Source of the DNA: Symsagittifera roscoffensis
Taxonomy: Eukaryota > Xenacoelomorpha > Acoela > Convolutidae
DNA length: 64,000 nt
Direction: 5' to 3'
Assembly: GCF_963678635.1 (NCBI RefSeq)
Contig: NC_087069.1
Coordinates: forward strand, 45,739,448-45,803,447
Positions 46,601 to 56,626 of the stretch are shown piece after piece (position 1 is the stretch's first letter; each line of letters begins with the position of its first letter). The translations under genes were made by a program, and so were the position numbers. A model generated the notes under the pieces. That model did not search any database, was not told where the DNA came from, and was given only the letters and a program-made list of their open reading frames with translations.

Positions 46601-47529
46601 GATATAGGCTGTCGGACCTGATAAGAGCCCAAAAGAATGACAACCTGACAAGTAACCTCTCTAAATGGATCCGAACGGGGTCCAAGGAGAAAGGGGAACT
46701 TGAAGAAGACAGCTACAAGATCCTGAGCCAGTTCTACAAAGAAAGGAAAGATTTACTCTATCACACAGCTGACGGGGTGGTAGCATGCAAGAGAAAAGAC
46801 GAGGAGAAGATATTACACAAGCAAAACCTCATCATATTACCACAATTGTATCAGACAGAGGTGATGTTCAGATCGCACGATCAAATGGGGCACCAGGGGA
46901 TAGACATGGTGCAACAAAGAATACTTCACAGGTTCGATTGGCCAGGATTGAGGAAAGCTAGCGAGAGGTGGGTGAATGCATGCCTGGCATGCCTGCAAGT
47001 GAAAGACCCAAGGAAGATAAAATTCCCACTCAAGTCGGTGGAAAGCTCGGAATTTAATGAAGTGGTGCAGATAGACCATCAAAAGATCTGCATGACGGAG
47101 TCGGGGTATAACCAGATACTGGTTATAATTGACCACTTCACAAAGCTGGCAGAAGCGGTGCCGTGTCAAACAGCTTCGGCAGAGGAGACTTGTGACCACT
47201 TGATAACCCATTGGATATCGAGGTATGGTTGTCCAATGACTTTTCAGTCAGACAACGGCAAGGCCTTTGTTGGGGACTTGACTAAAGAATTAATGAAGAG
47301 GTCACACATTGCTCAAGCACACTCAACGACTTACCATCCTCAGACCAACGGGCTGGTAGAGAGACAGAATAGAACGTTGGTGAATATGCTGAGGGTATAC
47401 TGCTCAAGGTACATGACAGACTGGGATAAATATCTGCCGCAAGTTGTAGGGCCGCAACATCAGTCCTTTCATGATCTTGACAGGCAGAGAGAGAGAGAGA
47501 GAGAGAGAGAGCAATGCCCCGGAATATGA
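43620..47529 (+). CDS. pol: Pol: reverse transcriptase, RNase H, integrase
   Basis: About 1,300 codons in one frame. RT (about 44380-44970): LRFCCDFRYLNSVT, FFTTPDLGSAFW with the first catalytic Asp, FGLCTSTATFQRL, and CYVDDVV (YVDD at 44806-44817). RNase H (about 45225-45620): YVLDTDASVVAISG, EMFAVV, RVDNRALSWL, NADSLSK. A ~1-kb acidic spacer follows. Integrase: HHCC zinc finger (HDQMGHQGID ... CLAC, 46873-46992), then DD35E with Asp 47074, Asp 47251 and Glu 47359, all present. RNase H before integrase is the Ty3/gypsy order. The frame ends early at 47529 after a deletion near 47450 (the ISPFMILTG strand continues in another frame) and a GA-dinucleotide expansion. The enzyme makes cDNA and inserts it in the nucleus. 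Confidence 0.95.
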
Positions 47530-47911
47530 AGGGAAGAGGACGTAGCCTCAAGCTTACGTGAAAGGAGCGATCAGGAGACAGCAGGAAATTAACGAGCTAT
47601 GCAGGAGGAACACTGCGCAAGCACAAATGAGACAGCGCAAGAAAAATGATGAAAGGATATTACAGGCGAAGCCGTATGAGGTGGGCCAGTACGTGTGGGT
47701 TTTCCAGAATGTCATACCGCCCAAAGGGACGAAGAAACTACTCAAGAAATGGAGAGGACCATTCATGATAACGGAAGTACATCAACAAGGACGGTTCTAC
47801 CGCTTGAGTACTGGGCGAGCAGCACATTATGAAAATCTGAAGATACGTGTCCCATCCCCAGAGGACTGGTGTATACAAAGGACATGGAGGGACTCGAGTA
47901 CCTACTGGTGA
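47530..47911 (+). pseudogene. pol: Integrase C-terminal GPY/F-like domain (frame-shifted)
   Basis: After the (GA)n run the frame shifts and contains a TAG near 47541. Then AIRRQQEINELCRRNTAQAQ and the SH3-like KKLLKKWRGPFMITEVHQQG with GRAAHYENLK follow, matching the GPY/F integrase tail of gypsy elements. It continues into the acidic linker in another frame from about 47869. Confidence 0.85.
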
Positions 47912-48420
47912 AGCCAGCATGTGAAGTGAACGAAAAAGGCATCAGAGAGAAAAATGATGGCAATGAGAACTTGAGTTTGGATGACAATGAAAAAATAGAA
48001 GCGAACTCTGAAGCGGAATCTTTTGTGGAAGAAGACTGGAACGATCCGGAGCAAGGTGAGGTGCCGAGGTGGACAGAACCAGACTTATCAATACCAGCGG
48101 GGACAAGGAGTGGCAATCGCAAACGAACAGGCATGAGGTACAATAGGTACGATGACGATTTCCTGATTGATAAGATACAGCCCGACGACCTAGGCAAAGA
48201 ACTACTAAGTGTGGGCGAACTGGCGGCAGATTATGAATGGCAAATCATCAATGATAATGAACACTACCCACAGGAAGACTACTCGACACCGGAGCGGGAG
48301 ACGGATTTGGAACAGAGCGAGATAGAGAGGAGGGAGAATACGAACCTGAGGATATTAGAATGGATGCGCGATGTCAAGAACGGAAGCGACGAAGGACAAA
48401 GCATACAAACAACAAGTTGA
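47869..48420 (+). pseudogene. acidic linker between integrase and macro domain
   Basis: About 180 residues, strongly acidic and low in hydrophobics (SLDDNEKIEANSEAESFVEE), with one basic patch (RSGNRKRTGMRYNRY). The C-terminal half is a charged helix (REN-TNLRILEWMRDV). It overlaps the previous and next frames, suggesting one ancestral polyprotein through the macro domain. No family recognised. Confidence 0.7.
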
Positions 48421-49150
48421 CATATCACCGGGAAAGCACATGAAAACGGAGAATCCTCTCTTTGGCTGGACGGCAACTGACAGGCCACTCGACATTCCGC
48501 CAGATAATTCAGACGCAGCATCATCGAATATTTTTGTCCGGGGAGTGGGGGTAGGACTTACCCACACCGAAAATTTATTGATAAAGAAACTCAGGGAAGT
48601 GAGAGAAACGAGCGGACTGGAACTGGATGGGGAGGAAGCCGAGCCTACCATAGGACGGAATTTCAAAACGAAATTTGAAATAACAAACGAATACTCGGAA
48701 AATATCCTGATAACGGATAGTGACTTCATTCTGTCAGACAAGACTAGCGCAATCTGTATCACGGCGGACATGAGTTTCAAATCAAGACTGGAGGCTGACT
48801 TCAAGAGAGAGTACCAGAACGTGGAGTTTCTGTTTAGACAGAGACCGGGGCTGGGAGGAATGGCTGCGCTTCCACCATCAGTAGCACAAGTCCCGGGCAA
48901 ACACCTGTGCTTCCTAGTGACGAGGGTCAATGACGGGAACACGATCGATCCTGAACACGTGATGTTGGCACTAATAAGACTATGAGACTTCATGATTGAA
49001 AGAAGGATAACGGAGGTCTCAATGCCGGTGTATGACCCAAACAGGGGCAAATTGAGCCCAAGGCAATTGAAGGCTATCCTACTTGTGGTTTTCGCAGAAA
49101 CGGAGATAATGGTAAATCTTCATAAGAAATACTACTTGAGCATCGCCTGA
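48371..49150 (+). pseudogene. macro domain (TARG1/OARD1-like), one in-frame stop
   Basis: One frame runs to TGA at 49148-49150, with a TGA at 48983-48985 where related proteins would have Arg or similar (CGA to TGA is one transition). From about 48740: SAICITADMSFKSRLEADFK, VEFLFRQRPGLGGMAAL, KHLCFLVTRVN, then after the stop RDFMIERR and EVSMPVYDPNRGKL ... ILLVVFAETEIMVNLH. This follows the macro-fold pattern of TARG1/ALC1 (HCIS-D, F-x-x-x-F, Q...G-VA-L, Y-LVTK, SMP-IG-GLD-L, VF--T-I-I-VY). The two glycine-rich ADP-ribose loops are degraded, so binding or hydrolysis of ADP-ribose is uncertain. Assignment is by pattern only. Confidence 0.65.
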
Positions 49151-49641
49151 GTCGGGTACACGGGGGTCTCGAGTTGAGTATGAGGGGAGGATCTCGAGTT
49201 AGGTGTGGGGGTACAAAACAGTTAAAAGGATCTTAAAGGTGATTGGCATGACAATTAAATTTTAAATGACTGATGGTGCTAAAACATAAAATGAATCTGC
49301 ATGCTTTTAGAAAATTTACAATTGAACAATTTTAGTAGAACGAAAAGGAAAGGAGTTTAACTATAGTGGCAAGGGGGGTTTAGGTTAGGAACATAGCCTG
49401 TTAGTCTAAAATTCGAGTGTTATTTTCAGATTGATTTGGTAAAGTCAAATTGACTACCCAACTACACTCAATTGAAAGAAAAGAAGTTCTTGAACGAACA
49501 CACAAGTTGAACAACGCTTCAAGAAGTTAATTCTCAAGTACTCAAGTTGGTACGCTAATACTCAAGTTGGTAAGGTATTTCTCAAGTGGTAAGGTAATTC
49601 ACAAGTTGGTTAATACTCAAGTTCATCTAGAAACTATAGAA
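49151..49641 (+). other. spacer between pol and the accessory genes
   Basis: About 490 bp with no frame. It holds repeated CTCGAGTTAGGTGTG / CTCGAGTTGAGTATG and five or more CTCAAGTTGGTAAGGTA-type repeats (49520-49640). An acceptor-like TATTTTCAG ends at 49429, so downstream frames could be reached by a spliced RNA (inference). Confidence 0.5.
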
Positions 49642-50988
49642 ATGGCAGATCGATTCTGGAAGTCCATGCCATCGGCTCTGAAAAGGCCCACGCTCGATGA
49701 ATTTTACAGACGCTTGAGGGATCTGGATTATACCCAGGTGGATGAGAGGATGGCAGTGATGCTGAACGCCATCCTCCAGCTAGAAGAACAGGGTGAATGC
49801 AGGGAGTCTGCAACAGAAGCTGTCTTGATGGTCGGCTACACCACTGATGGAATATCCAACCAAGAGCAAACCAGATGGCTGTCCTGGAATGTGGATGGAG
49901 GAATAAGGGAATTTGAATTGGCAAGGAACCACGGCTTGAGCAACAGCACCGAGTATGGCGCAGGGGAGTTCCCATTACCGATCAGACCATCAGCCAGATC
50001 TACAGGCCAGAGCACGAGTAAGATGCCATCAATGACGCGAGCGCAACAAACGGGGGAAGCGTATCTGGACCTCAGTACTATGAAGAGAGAGCTTGAGAGG
50101 ACTCAGCGGGAGAGGAACAAGGCGAACCTCGACCGGGATCAAGCGAAGCTTGAGAGAGATCAGGCAAAACTGGAAAGGGATCAAGCGGTCGTCGAAAAGG
50201 ACCAAGCGCGGAGGGAACTGGATATGCTGAAAGCTGGGCATCTACAAGAACAAAGAGTGCGAGAGAATGCCGCGAATTGTGAGCAGCTGAAGTCGGAGCT
50301 TGAGAGAATCCAGCAACGACAACGCGAGCTCGATTTGCAGAAAGGGGCTAGGCCCAAGGAGCGAATGGTTACCGGCTCAAGGCCAGAGTCGCGTATGGAG
50401 GTGGACGAAGCTCCCAGATCGAAGGGACGATTTAACCTTGACCGCGCGGCTCAAGAGCATATGAATGAGGGGTTGGAGGTGTGGATATCAACTGAATCAA
50501 CGTCCTCCCTGCGTGGCCTAGAGACACAAACAATACGCCCATTGATGGCTGTCGCGCTGCCTGGGTATACCCCAAGTTCAACCCCGAGTAGTAGTCAGGT
50601 GAGCAGTAGCTCGTCACGACTGAAAGAATTGAACGAGAGGCTACAGCTAAGGAATCGTGAGAGTCCAGCAAGAGTGGAGCTATCCCCGACGTGGAGGGAG
50701 CAACCTATCAGGAGTGTGGTGATCTCAAGTTACAAGAAGAACACAGAAGGCAGATACCACAGGCACAATCGTATGGATTGGAGCACGGCACAGAGAGTCA
50801 GGAGGGATTGCTTCCATGACGCGGCTTGGGTGGAATACCTCACGCAGCCACGTGTGACAGCGGGGGCGGTCCACCTGATCGTACGCGGACAGCTTGCTGC
50901 GGGTGCTGACCCGGATTCAATCACATTGGCAAACGGGGATCTTGAGTTTCGCTGGAGCTGCGACGCCACAGATGTTGGCAACACTTAA
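49642..50988 (+). CDS. accessory protein A: coiled-coil, leading into SGNH region
   Basis: ATG at 49642 (MADRFWKSMPSALKRPTLDE), 448 codons to the stop at 50988. A helical N-domain of about 120 residues is followed by a long charged coiled coil with an 8-9 residue repeat (DRDQAKLERDQAKLERDQAV). Then come a Pro/Ser-rich region and a short folded segment. From about 50960 the homologous sequence appears to continue in the frame of 50894-51979, so the two were probably one protein broken by a one-base shift. No known family for the N-domain. Confidence 0.75.
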   Translation: MADRFWKSMPSALKRPTLDEFYRRLRDLDYTQVDERMAVMLNAILQLEEQGECRESATEAVLMVGYTTDGISNQEQTRWLSWNVDGGIREFELARNHGLSNSTEYGAGEFPLPIRPSARSTGQSTSKMPSMTRAQQTGEAYLDLSTMKRELERTQRERNKANLDRDQAKLERDQAKLERDQAVVEKDQARRELDMLKAGHLQEQRVRENAANCEQLKSELERIQQRQRELDLQKGARPKERMVTGSRPESRMEVDEAPRSKGRFNLDRAAQEHMNEGLEVWISTESTSSLRGLETQTIRPLMAVALPGYTPSSTPSSSQVSSSSSRLKELNERLQLRNRESPARVELSPTWREQPIRSVVISSYKKNTEGRYHRHNRMDWSTAQRVRRDCFHDAAWVEYLTQPRVTAGAVHLIVRGQLAAGADPDSITLANGDLEFRWSCDATDVGNT

Positions 50989-51979
50989 GATGCTAGTAAT
51001 GGCAAGAGTGTACACGGTAACTCTAATGATCGGGACGAATGACGTGTCTAGGGGGGAGGCCAGGAAGGTGACGAGACTATATGACAAGATGAGCTGCATC
51101 CTTGAGGAATTGCGGATTCAAATGGATCCTGCCATTCTCACGGTGTGCACCATTCCTTACAACATGAAGGCGGATCAACACGCGACTGAGATGAACACGA
51201 AGGTGCGAAACCTGAACAAAATAATCAGGCAAATACATCAAAGGAGTGTCCTCCCCGTTGGATTACTGGACGTAGCCGAGCAGATGGAGCGATCTGTTTT
51301 TCCCGACGACGCATCCTCAGAAGGGATTCACTTTGACAGGCCCAGGGGATTAGAGTGGTTGAATGAAGTCTTTGAAAGGCACATAAGCGCGTTGGAGGCA
51401 GAGTTGCTAGAGACGGCCCAAGTTACGGTCGGGCCACCCCTAAAACCACCTTTCTTCAACCCAAGAGCTTTATCCAGTCGCCTGGGAGCGACGGCCGATT
51501 CTAGAGACAGCTCGAGGAGCAGCCGGACCAGGTTACCAGGCGCAGCACCCATGGAGGCCGAGGAGGCAACGTCATCAACACCTCAGGGTTCGGTAATATC
51601 CTCGGTGGTGGTGGAGAACAAGAGGTTGGAGAGGCCAGCGGAGACCAGTAGATCGAGATATGTGGAGAAGGTGAAAGAGCTGGATTTGGAAGATCTGGAG
51701 TGCAGGCAAGAGTTGGCGGAAGCTTTGGGTCTTGAGCGGGTGTCACATGAAGACTTGGGTAGACACCAGTGCGTGGACTGGTTGAAGGCTCACGAGGCGC
51801 ATTTCTCAAGAGCGAAAATATTGGAGAAGGCGGATCTGACTGGGATTCCCACAAAATTGGTCATGGGACCCATCAATTACAGGCCTCTCAAGTTGCTGGG
51901 GAGTCCGGGACTCGTGGTGGAGCCTCCCAAGCATCGAACAAGTATTGCCGGAATTAGGTTGGAACTCCAGCACAGTTGA
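50960..51979 (+). pseudogene. accessory protein A, first SGNH-hydrolase-like domain
   Basis: Frame-shifted continuation. VYTVTLMIGTNDVSRGEARK carries SGNH block III (G-x-N-D at 51032-51043), VCTIPYN a following strand, and SSEGIHFDRPRGLEWLNEVF block V (Glu-x-x-His at 51320-51331; the family has Asp-x-x-His). The block I Ser nucleophile was not found with certainty in the neighbouring frame. SGNH/GDSL enzymes are esterases or lipases; activity here is unproven. A Ser/Arg-rich linker and a helical domain (VKELDLEDLECRQELAEALG) complete it. It stops at 51979 after another shift. Confidence 0.65.
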
Positions 51980-52935
51980 GGGTGGTGGACAAACTGTTGG
52001 ACCCAAGGGAGATGGAACTGCCGGACACCGCCTATGAGGGTACGAGGTTGGCAGACGATCCTAGATACGCAAAATCCTGTGGGAACACCCAGTTGGCCAA
52101 GGCCTTGGCAGTTTATGACAGAGCAGATCCAGCCACTGCGAGGGTGGTCATCATAGCGGGATCGGACTTTGAGGGAACGTCTCCCAAGTTGTTTTGGCCG
52201 GAAACTTTGATATACTCACTACCGGGAGCGGAGCTGAACCAAATGTTAACCTTGGTGGTAGCAATAAAATCGGAGATGCCTTGCGAGCCCGAGCTACTAC
52301 TGTTTGCGGGAATGAATAACCACCTGCATGCGACGGGGTTTCTTGAGCAGCTCAAGAGTGATGAACCAGCGCCGAAGAGAATCTGGGAAGCTATCCAGAC
52401 GTTATTTGCAGCGATGAATGAGGTACAGGAGAACGTTACCTCACGATTTGGTTCCAAGACAAGAGTGGTGTTCACGACGTCCCCCGGGTACGCGAGCATG
52501 CCTCCCGCTCTGCAATTCGTATATGCGGTCTTGATCTTGATAGCTGAAGGGAATGGGTGGCGTATCCTGATGGCAGCTCCCAATCGGGAGTTGGAACCGA
52601 CGAACTTGAGACTTCCCAAGTCAGAACTGGCGGCGGCGTGGGCGGATGTGTCCCACGCGTTGAGGGGCTTCTACGAGTTGGCAGATATCCTCATCGTATT
52701 GGACGAGGTCCTCTTGTTGGAGATATCAAACTTCGCCAGGCAACTCAAGCTCAGTCCGGCTATAGGAGATGATCATCCAATAGTAGCTCACCTGACGGCC
52801 AGCCTGTGGTTTCGAAGCATGGAGTTAACTATCACAAGCTCCACCAGTAGGTCTAGAGGACCGAGCAATGAAAGGAAGAACGTGGCCGCAACGGAGAAGC
52901 AACTGGAGTCGATGGTTTATCAACTGACACAATAA
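51976..52935 (+). CDS. second SGNH-like domain
   Basis: About 320 codons, apparently continuous with the preceding protein before a one-base shift near 51955. Rossmann-like alternation with ARVVIIAGSDFEG (a GDS-like turn with order Gly-Ser-Asp, 52159-52167), ELLLFAGMNNHLHATGF (a G-x-N-D-like turn with Asn for Asp, 52309-52320) and RVVFTTSPGYASMP, IL-MAAPNREL, placed as in SGNH folds. Catalytic residues appear substituted, so it may be a non-enzymatic partner domain. Tail is Ser/Arg-rich. Ends TAA at 52933-52935. Fold assignment is tentative. Confidence 0.5.
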   Translation: MRVVDKLLDPREMELPDTAYEGTRLADDPRYAKSCGNTQLAKALAVYDRADPATARVVIIAGSDFEGTSPKLFWPETLIYSLPGAELNQMLTLVVAIKSEMPCEPELLLFAGMNNHLHATGFLEQLKSDEPAPKRIWEAIQTLFAAMNEVQENVTSRFGSKTRVVFTTSPGYASMPPALQFVYAVLILIAEGNGWRILMAAPNRELEPTNLRLPKSELAAAWADVSHALRGFYELADILIVLDEVLLLEISNFARQLKLSPAIGDDHPIVAHLTASLWFRSMELTITSSTSRSRGPSNERKNVAATEKQLESMVYQLTQ

Positions 52936-52942
52936 AGAGGCA

Positions 52943-54429
52943 GATGGCCCTTCCTGACACCAAGATTGGAAAACGCTACGGAGAAGACGGGGGAGAATGC
53001 TCCACCTCTTGCGAAGCAAATCTGGGATTTTCTTGAGGAGCAGCTGGAAGTGGCCGAGAAAAGGGAAATGACGGTGGCCAGGTTCGTCACAGCGGCCAAC
53101 GAGGTCACGATTGGAGGATTCTGGAGGGAGCAAGCAAAGGATGAGCTGAAGACGAGGAGGGATCACGAGATTCTTGAGTTTTTGAGTCCTTGTTGGGGAA
53201 AGGAGTTCATGGCTGGAGTGTTCAGTGCAAAAGAGACTATCTTTGGAGCCTTTATACAAGAAATCCTGAACATACCCATCAGCTTGTTGTTGGAACTGTA
53301 CCTGGTTTACCCGAGGTACCTATTCAATATGGGCCCAGCGTACATGTTCAGTCGGGGTGTGGAAACACTCCGGATTGACGAATTTTTGGCATTGGTGCTT
53401 CTAACCCATGGTGAACTGGTGTCATTTCAACGGCTAATGAAATATGGGGAGCCCCTGCCGATGGGAAAAACCGACTCGAGCATTGACACCTATTCGTACA
53501 AGTGTGCTGCCGGGCTGAAGACGCTGCTGGTGCAGTACCTCCTGATGCAGAACCGACACCTGACTGGTGAGGAGAAGAACCCAACGACGCGAGATGAATG
53601 GAGGAAAGTGAATGGGGACATGCCTCTGTTGACAGACCTGTGCCTGGCAATGAGATCGGACCCCATGGGGATAATCCGGGGGCTGGAGGAGGTCGTAACC
53701 TACATTTATGGACCGGCCGTGACATACGCGTTTCCAGACCCTCTGGTGACAGCTTATCGCTACTCAGTGACCCACTTGAGCCTCATAAGTATACTGGATG
53801 GGATGACACTCAATTGGTGTCAGCAAGAGGTGCTGAGGGCACAAATGAGCAACACGGTGCTCTTCGGAAAAGTGAAGGATGCAGAGTTGATGGTATACAG
53901 TTTCCGAGGACAACTGCAGTGTAGGATGGGAGGTAAACGCGAAGGCCCCATCGAAACTTACCCCGAGTTCTGGAACCTAAATCCCCTGACGGCTAGTGAA
54001 CAAGAGGTCTTGAGAGTTCCCGCATGGAAGAAGAGCTTCTTCGAGTTGGTGAAGAGGGAGCTAGAGGCAATACTGGAGAAGGAAGTCCTACCAACAAGCA
54101 TTCCAGAGTTCCCAACAGTGAGGAGAATGACCCTGGGAATGAACAGTTCCCTGGTGGTCCCGTCCCTGTTCGCGAGAGCAGCGGCTGAGGAGCAACAGAG
54201 GGAATTCACCGATGGCTGGGATCCCCTATTCATCGGCTACACTGCAGCAGTCTATTTTCACAATAGCGATATAAAAATAAACTCATGGACGACTCAAGCA
54301 AAGAAGATGAGAGGCTCGATGCCCCCGAAATTCGAGGTGCGAGAAGTCTTGAGAACACTTGAGCGGGCGGGTCTGGAGAACATGTTGCCGGTGTGGGATG
54401 ATGTCAGGATGATCATGGAGGAAGGATAA
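52943..54429 (+). CDS. accessory protein B, unknown, N-terminal part
   Basis: An ATG at 52943 (MALPDTKI) lies 8 bp after the previous stop, and a one-base shift at about 52965 leads into the main frame. About 480 residues, helical, well-folded composition, with hydrophobic helices (SLLLELYLVYPRYLFNMGPA) that are not long enough to be clear membrane spans. Not recognised as Env, and no signal peptide. A TAA at 54427-54429 is followed by more coding sequence in the same frame, so this is likely the first third of a single ~1,200-residue protein. Confidence 0.65.
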
Positions 54430-55323
54430 ATTGCACTAAAGGACGAGATGAAGTTTGCCACGAGAAGATACCGGGCACCTTACGGACTGGAGCAAGTGGA
54501 GATGAGACAGGAGGGAAAGGAGCTGGACGCAGCAGGCCCATTGTATGTGGCTCTGACAGAGTACAAGAAACCGGGTCCGACGACACCATCACCCCTGTCG
54601 GTGGGCACCCCTGGGGATAAAAAGAGCGGCCCTGTAGAAGATCGATTCAGGAGAATTCTTGAGAGAAGAAGAACAGAATCAGGGGAGGAAAGCATGGACG
54701 AGACTCTCAGCGAGGCAGGAGATGATATGGAAGTGGGAAACACGCCGGAGCCAAAACCATCAGAGGAGGAATTCACCACTCAAGAACTGTTGAAGGATCT
54801 GAGCGGAGAAAATTGGGCAGACACTGCCACGCCACCTCTGACCTCATCTCCCCGCAAGAGTCTAGAGTTACCACTGACGAGCGAGACTCCTTATATGGGA
54901 ATGATATTTCTGAGCGCAGAAGGAAGGGAGAAGAACACCTTCGAGGGAAACAGGGATGCATTCCTAGGCACTCTGGATGAGGACGCTTGGCGAGAATTCT
55001 TGAGCGACTTAAATCAAGAAGTGAATGGCGAGATCACATTGGATGATTTCAAGGAAGAGCTGTGGGACACGGTGGTGAAGTTCGGAGAGTCTGTCCTGAT
55101 GGGGACAGGTCTGGAGGAGAAAGCTAGAGGAGAACTGCTGAGCAAGATGGTCGAGTTGAGAAAGACATCACGGAAGACCAAAGAGGACGAATGTAAAGAC
55201 AGCTCTACTCCGAAACAAAAAACTGTCAATAAAATAATTGAAAGTGTAAGGGGGGATAAGGTCGAAACTAGTAATATAATTAAAAGTACTAATATCCTTA
55301 AGGCTAGAGCAGGGGTGAGGTAA
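54430..55323 (+). CDS. accessory protein B, middle part
   Basis: Same frame as the preceding segment after one stop codon (IALKDEMKFATRRYRAP...). Begins with a basic stretch, then a Pro/Ser/Glu-rich disordered region (RRTESGEESMDETLSEAGDD), a helical region (DEDAWREFLSDLNQEVNGEI) and a Lys-rich end. Stops with TAA at 55321-55323, again followed in frame by more coding sequence. Function unknown. Confidence 0.6.
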   Translation: MALKDEMKFATRRYRAPYGLEQVEMRQEGKELDAAGPLYVALTEYKKPGPTTPSPLSVGTPGDKKSGPVEDRFRRILERRRTESGEESMDETLSEAGDDMEVGNTPEPKPSEEEFTTQELLKDLSGENWADTATPPLTSSPRKSLELPLTSETPYMGMIFLSAEGREKNTFEGNRDAFLGTLDEDAWREFLSDLNQEVNGEITLDDFKEELWDTVVKFGESVLMGTGLEEKARGELLSKMVELRKTSRKTKEDECKDSSTPKQKTVNKIIESVRGDKVETSNIIKSTNILKARAGVR

Positions 55324-56619
55324 GAGTTGGAAGGGTCGGATGGAGACAAAGAAGTCGAATCAGTGATGGCAACGGCAACGCCCCCAAGTAAAGACGTGAG
55401 GTCTCGCAAGAGGAAGAGAGAGGTGGAGGGATTGGAGAGTCCTTCAGCGGATGCGGTCTCGGAGAAAAACTTGAGAGAGACGGCCCCCATGGTTCTGGCA
55501 CGATGGAAGACAGCAGCCTACAAGAGTAGCTACGAACCAAGGAAACTGCTCGAGGTAGAAAGAGAGATGCAGATCCCCACCAGCTCAACAACGGAAGAAG
55601 ACTTCAAGCCTCAGAGGACAAAAATGAAACAAGGTTCGACGAGCGGGCAGACATGGGAAGTGGACGTCGGCAAAGAATGGGTCTCAAATGAACATCAGGC
55701 CACTGGGAAGCAAGTGACTAGCGATCCTCTTGAGAAGAATAAAACGAGGAACACCTCCCGACCGTGGTGGGTGGCCCTGGAAACATTGAAGGAATTGCAA
55801 GATTGCCTAAAGAAGCTCGACACTGGAGTGTCACGCAAACGACGCAACTGGGCTACCCAGCAGAAGGCTGACATCAACAAATTGGAATTGTGGAGCCAAC
55901 TGAAGAGAACTTGGCAGAACTTGTTGAGGGATCATTTCGAAGAAGCGATGAGAACATCCTCATCGGCATCGCCGTTGATCGCGAATCCCTTCATTAGAAC
56001 CGCAGGACAACTGATGTTTGCGTGTAGCCTGGTGGGAATAGAGTTAGAGACACTGACGTCGTATGATAAGTTGAAATTGGGAGGCAAGAATCTGGAGTTG
56101 TATCAAGTGCTGATGCAACACGTTGCTAGGGATAACTCAGGCTTGAGTCTGGCAAGGAGGAAAGATGCTACCTGTTTCTTGAGGTGGATAATGTCGATGA
56201 TGACTGATAGTACCATCCTAGCATGTCACCAAAGAGCAATCGGAAGCAAGACGGTGGAAAGGAGAGTCTCATCAGTCATCTTGAACGTATACCAGAGTAC
56301 TGGGATAGAAAAGGAGGATGGTTCCAGGCAGTCTCTAGAGAGCCACAGGAAGTTAGATGAGATACGGAGATTCTTCAACAAGAAGTTCGAGGAGAAACAC
56401 GACGTACACCGTAACTTGGCCTCGTCAGGAGAGTACTTGAAACCCAACAAAAAGGGAGAGTACCAGTATGTGTCTGGAGTGATGGGGATGGCAAACAACC
56501 CTTTCCTGGACTCGGAAGCCGGAGGCGCTCACAGAAACTACGAGGTGGCGGAGCTGCTGAAGTTCTGGACAGAGAAGATAGTGGAGATAGACACTGTAGA
56601 GAGAGAGAGAGAGACCTAG
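55324..56619 (+). CDS. accessory protein B, C-terminal part
   Basis: In frame with the two previous segments. It opens with an acidic stretch, a nuclear-localisation-like SRKRKREVE, then a helical domain (RPWWVALETLKELQDCLKKL ... FFNKKFEEKHDVH). It ends in a GA-dinucleotide run (56596-56613) followed by TAG at 56617. The repeat expansion at the end parallels the one that breaks integrase at 47490. Function unknown. Confidence 0.6.
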   Translation, partial: ELEGSDGDKEVESVMATATPPSKDVRSRKRKREVEGLESPSADAVSEKNLRETAPMVLARWKTAAYKSSYEPRKLLEVEREMQIPTSSTTEEDFKPQRTKMKQGSTSGQTWEVDVGKEWVSNEHQATGKQVTSDPLEKNKTRNTSRPWWVALETLKELQDCLKKLDTGVSRKRRNWATQQKADINKLELWSQLKRTWQNLLRDHFEEAMRTSSSASPLIANPFIRTAGQLMFACSLVGIELETLTSYDKLKLGGKNLELYQVLMQHVARDNSGLSLARRKDATCFLRWIMSMMTDSTILACHQRAIGSKTVERRVSSVILNVYQSTGIEKEDGSRQSLESHRKLDEIRRFFNKKFEEKHDVHRNLASSGEYLKPNKKGEYQYVSGVMGMANNPFLDSEAGGAHRNYEVAELLKFWTEKIVEIDTVERERET

Positions 56620-56626
56620 CTTAGGT

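Noticed and set aside
48371-49150. Chromodomain after integrase
   Set aside because: No chromodomain pattern; the strand and motif order fits a macro fold better.
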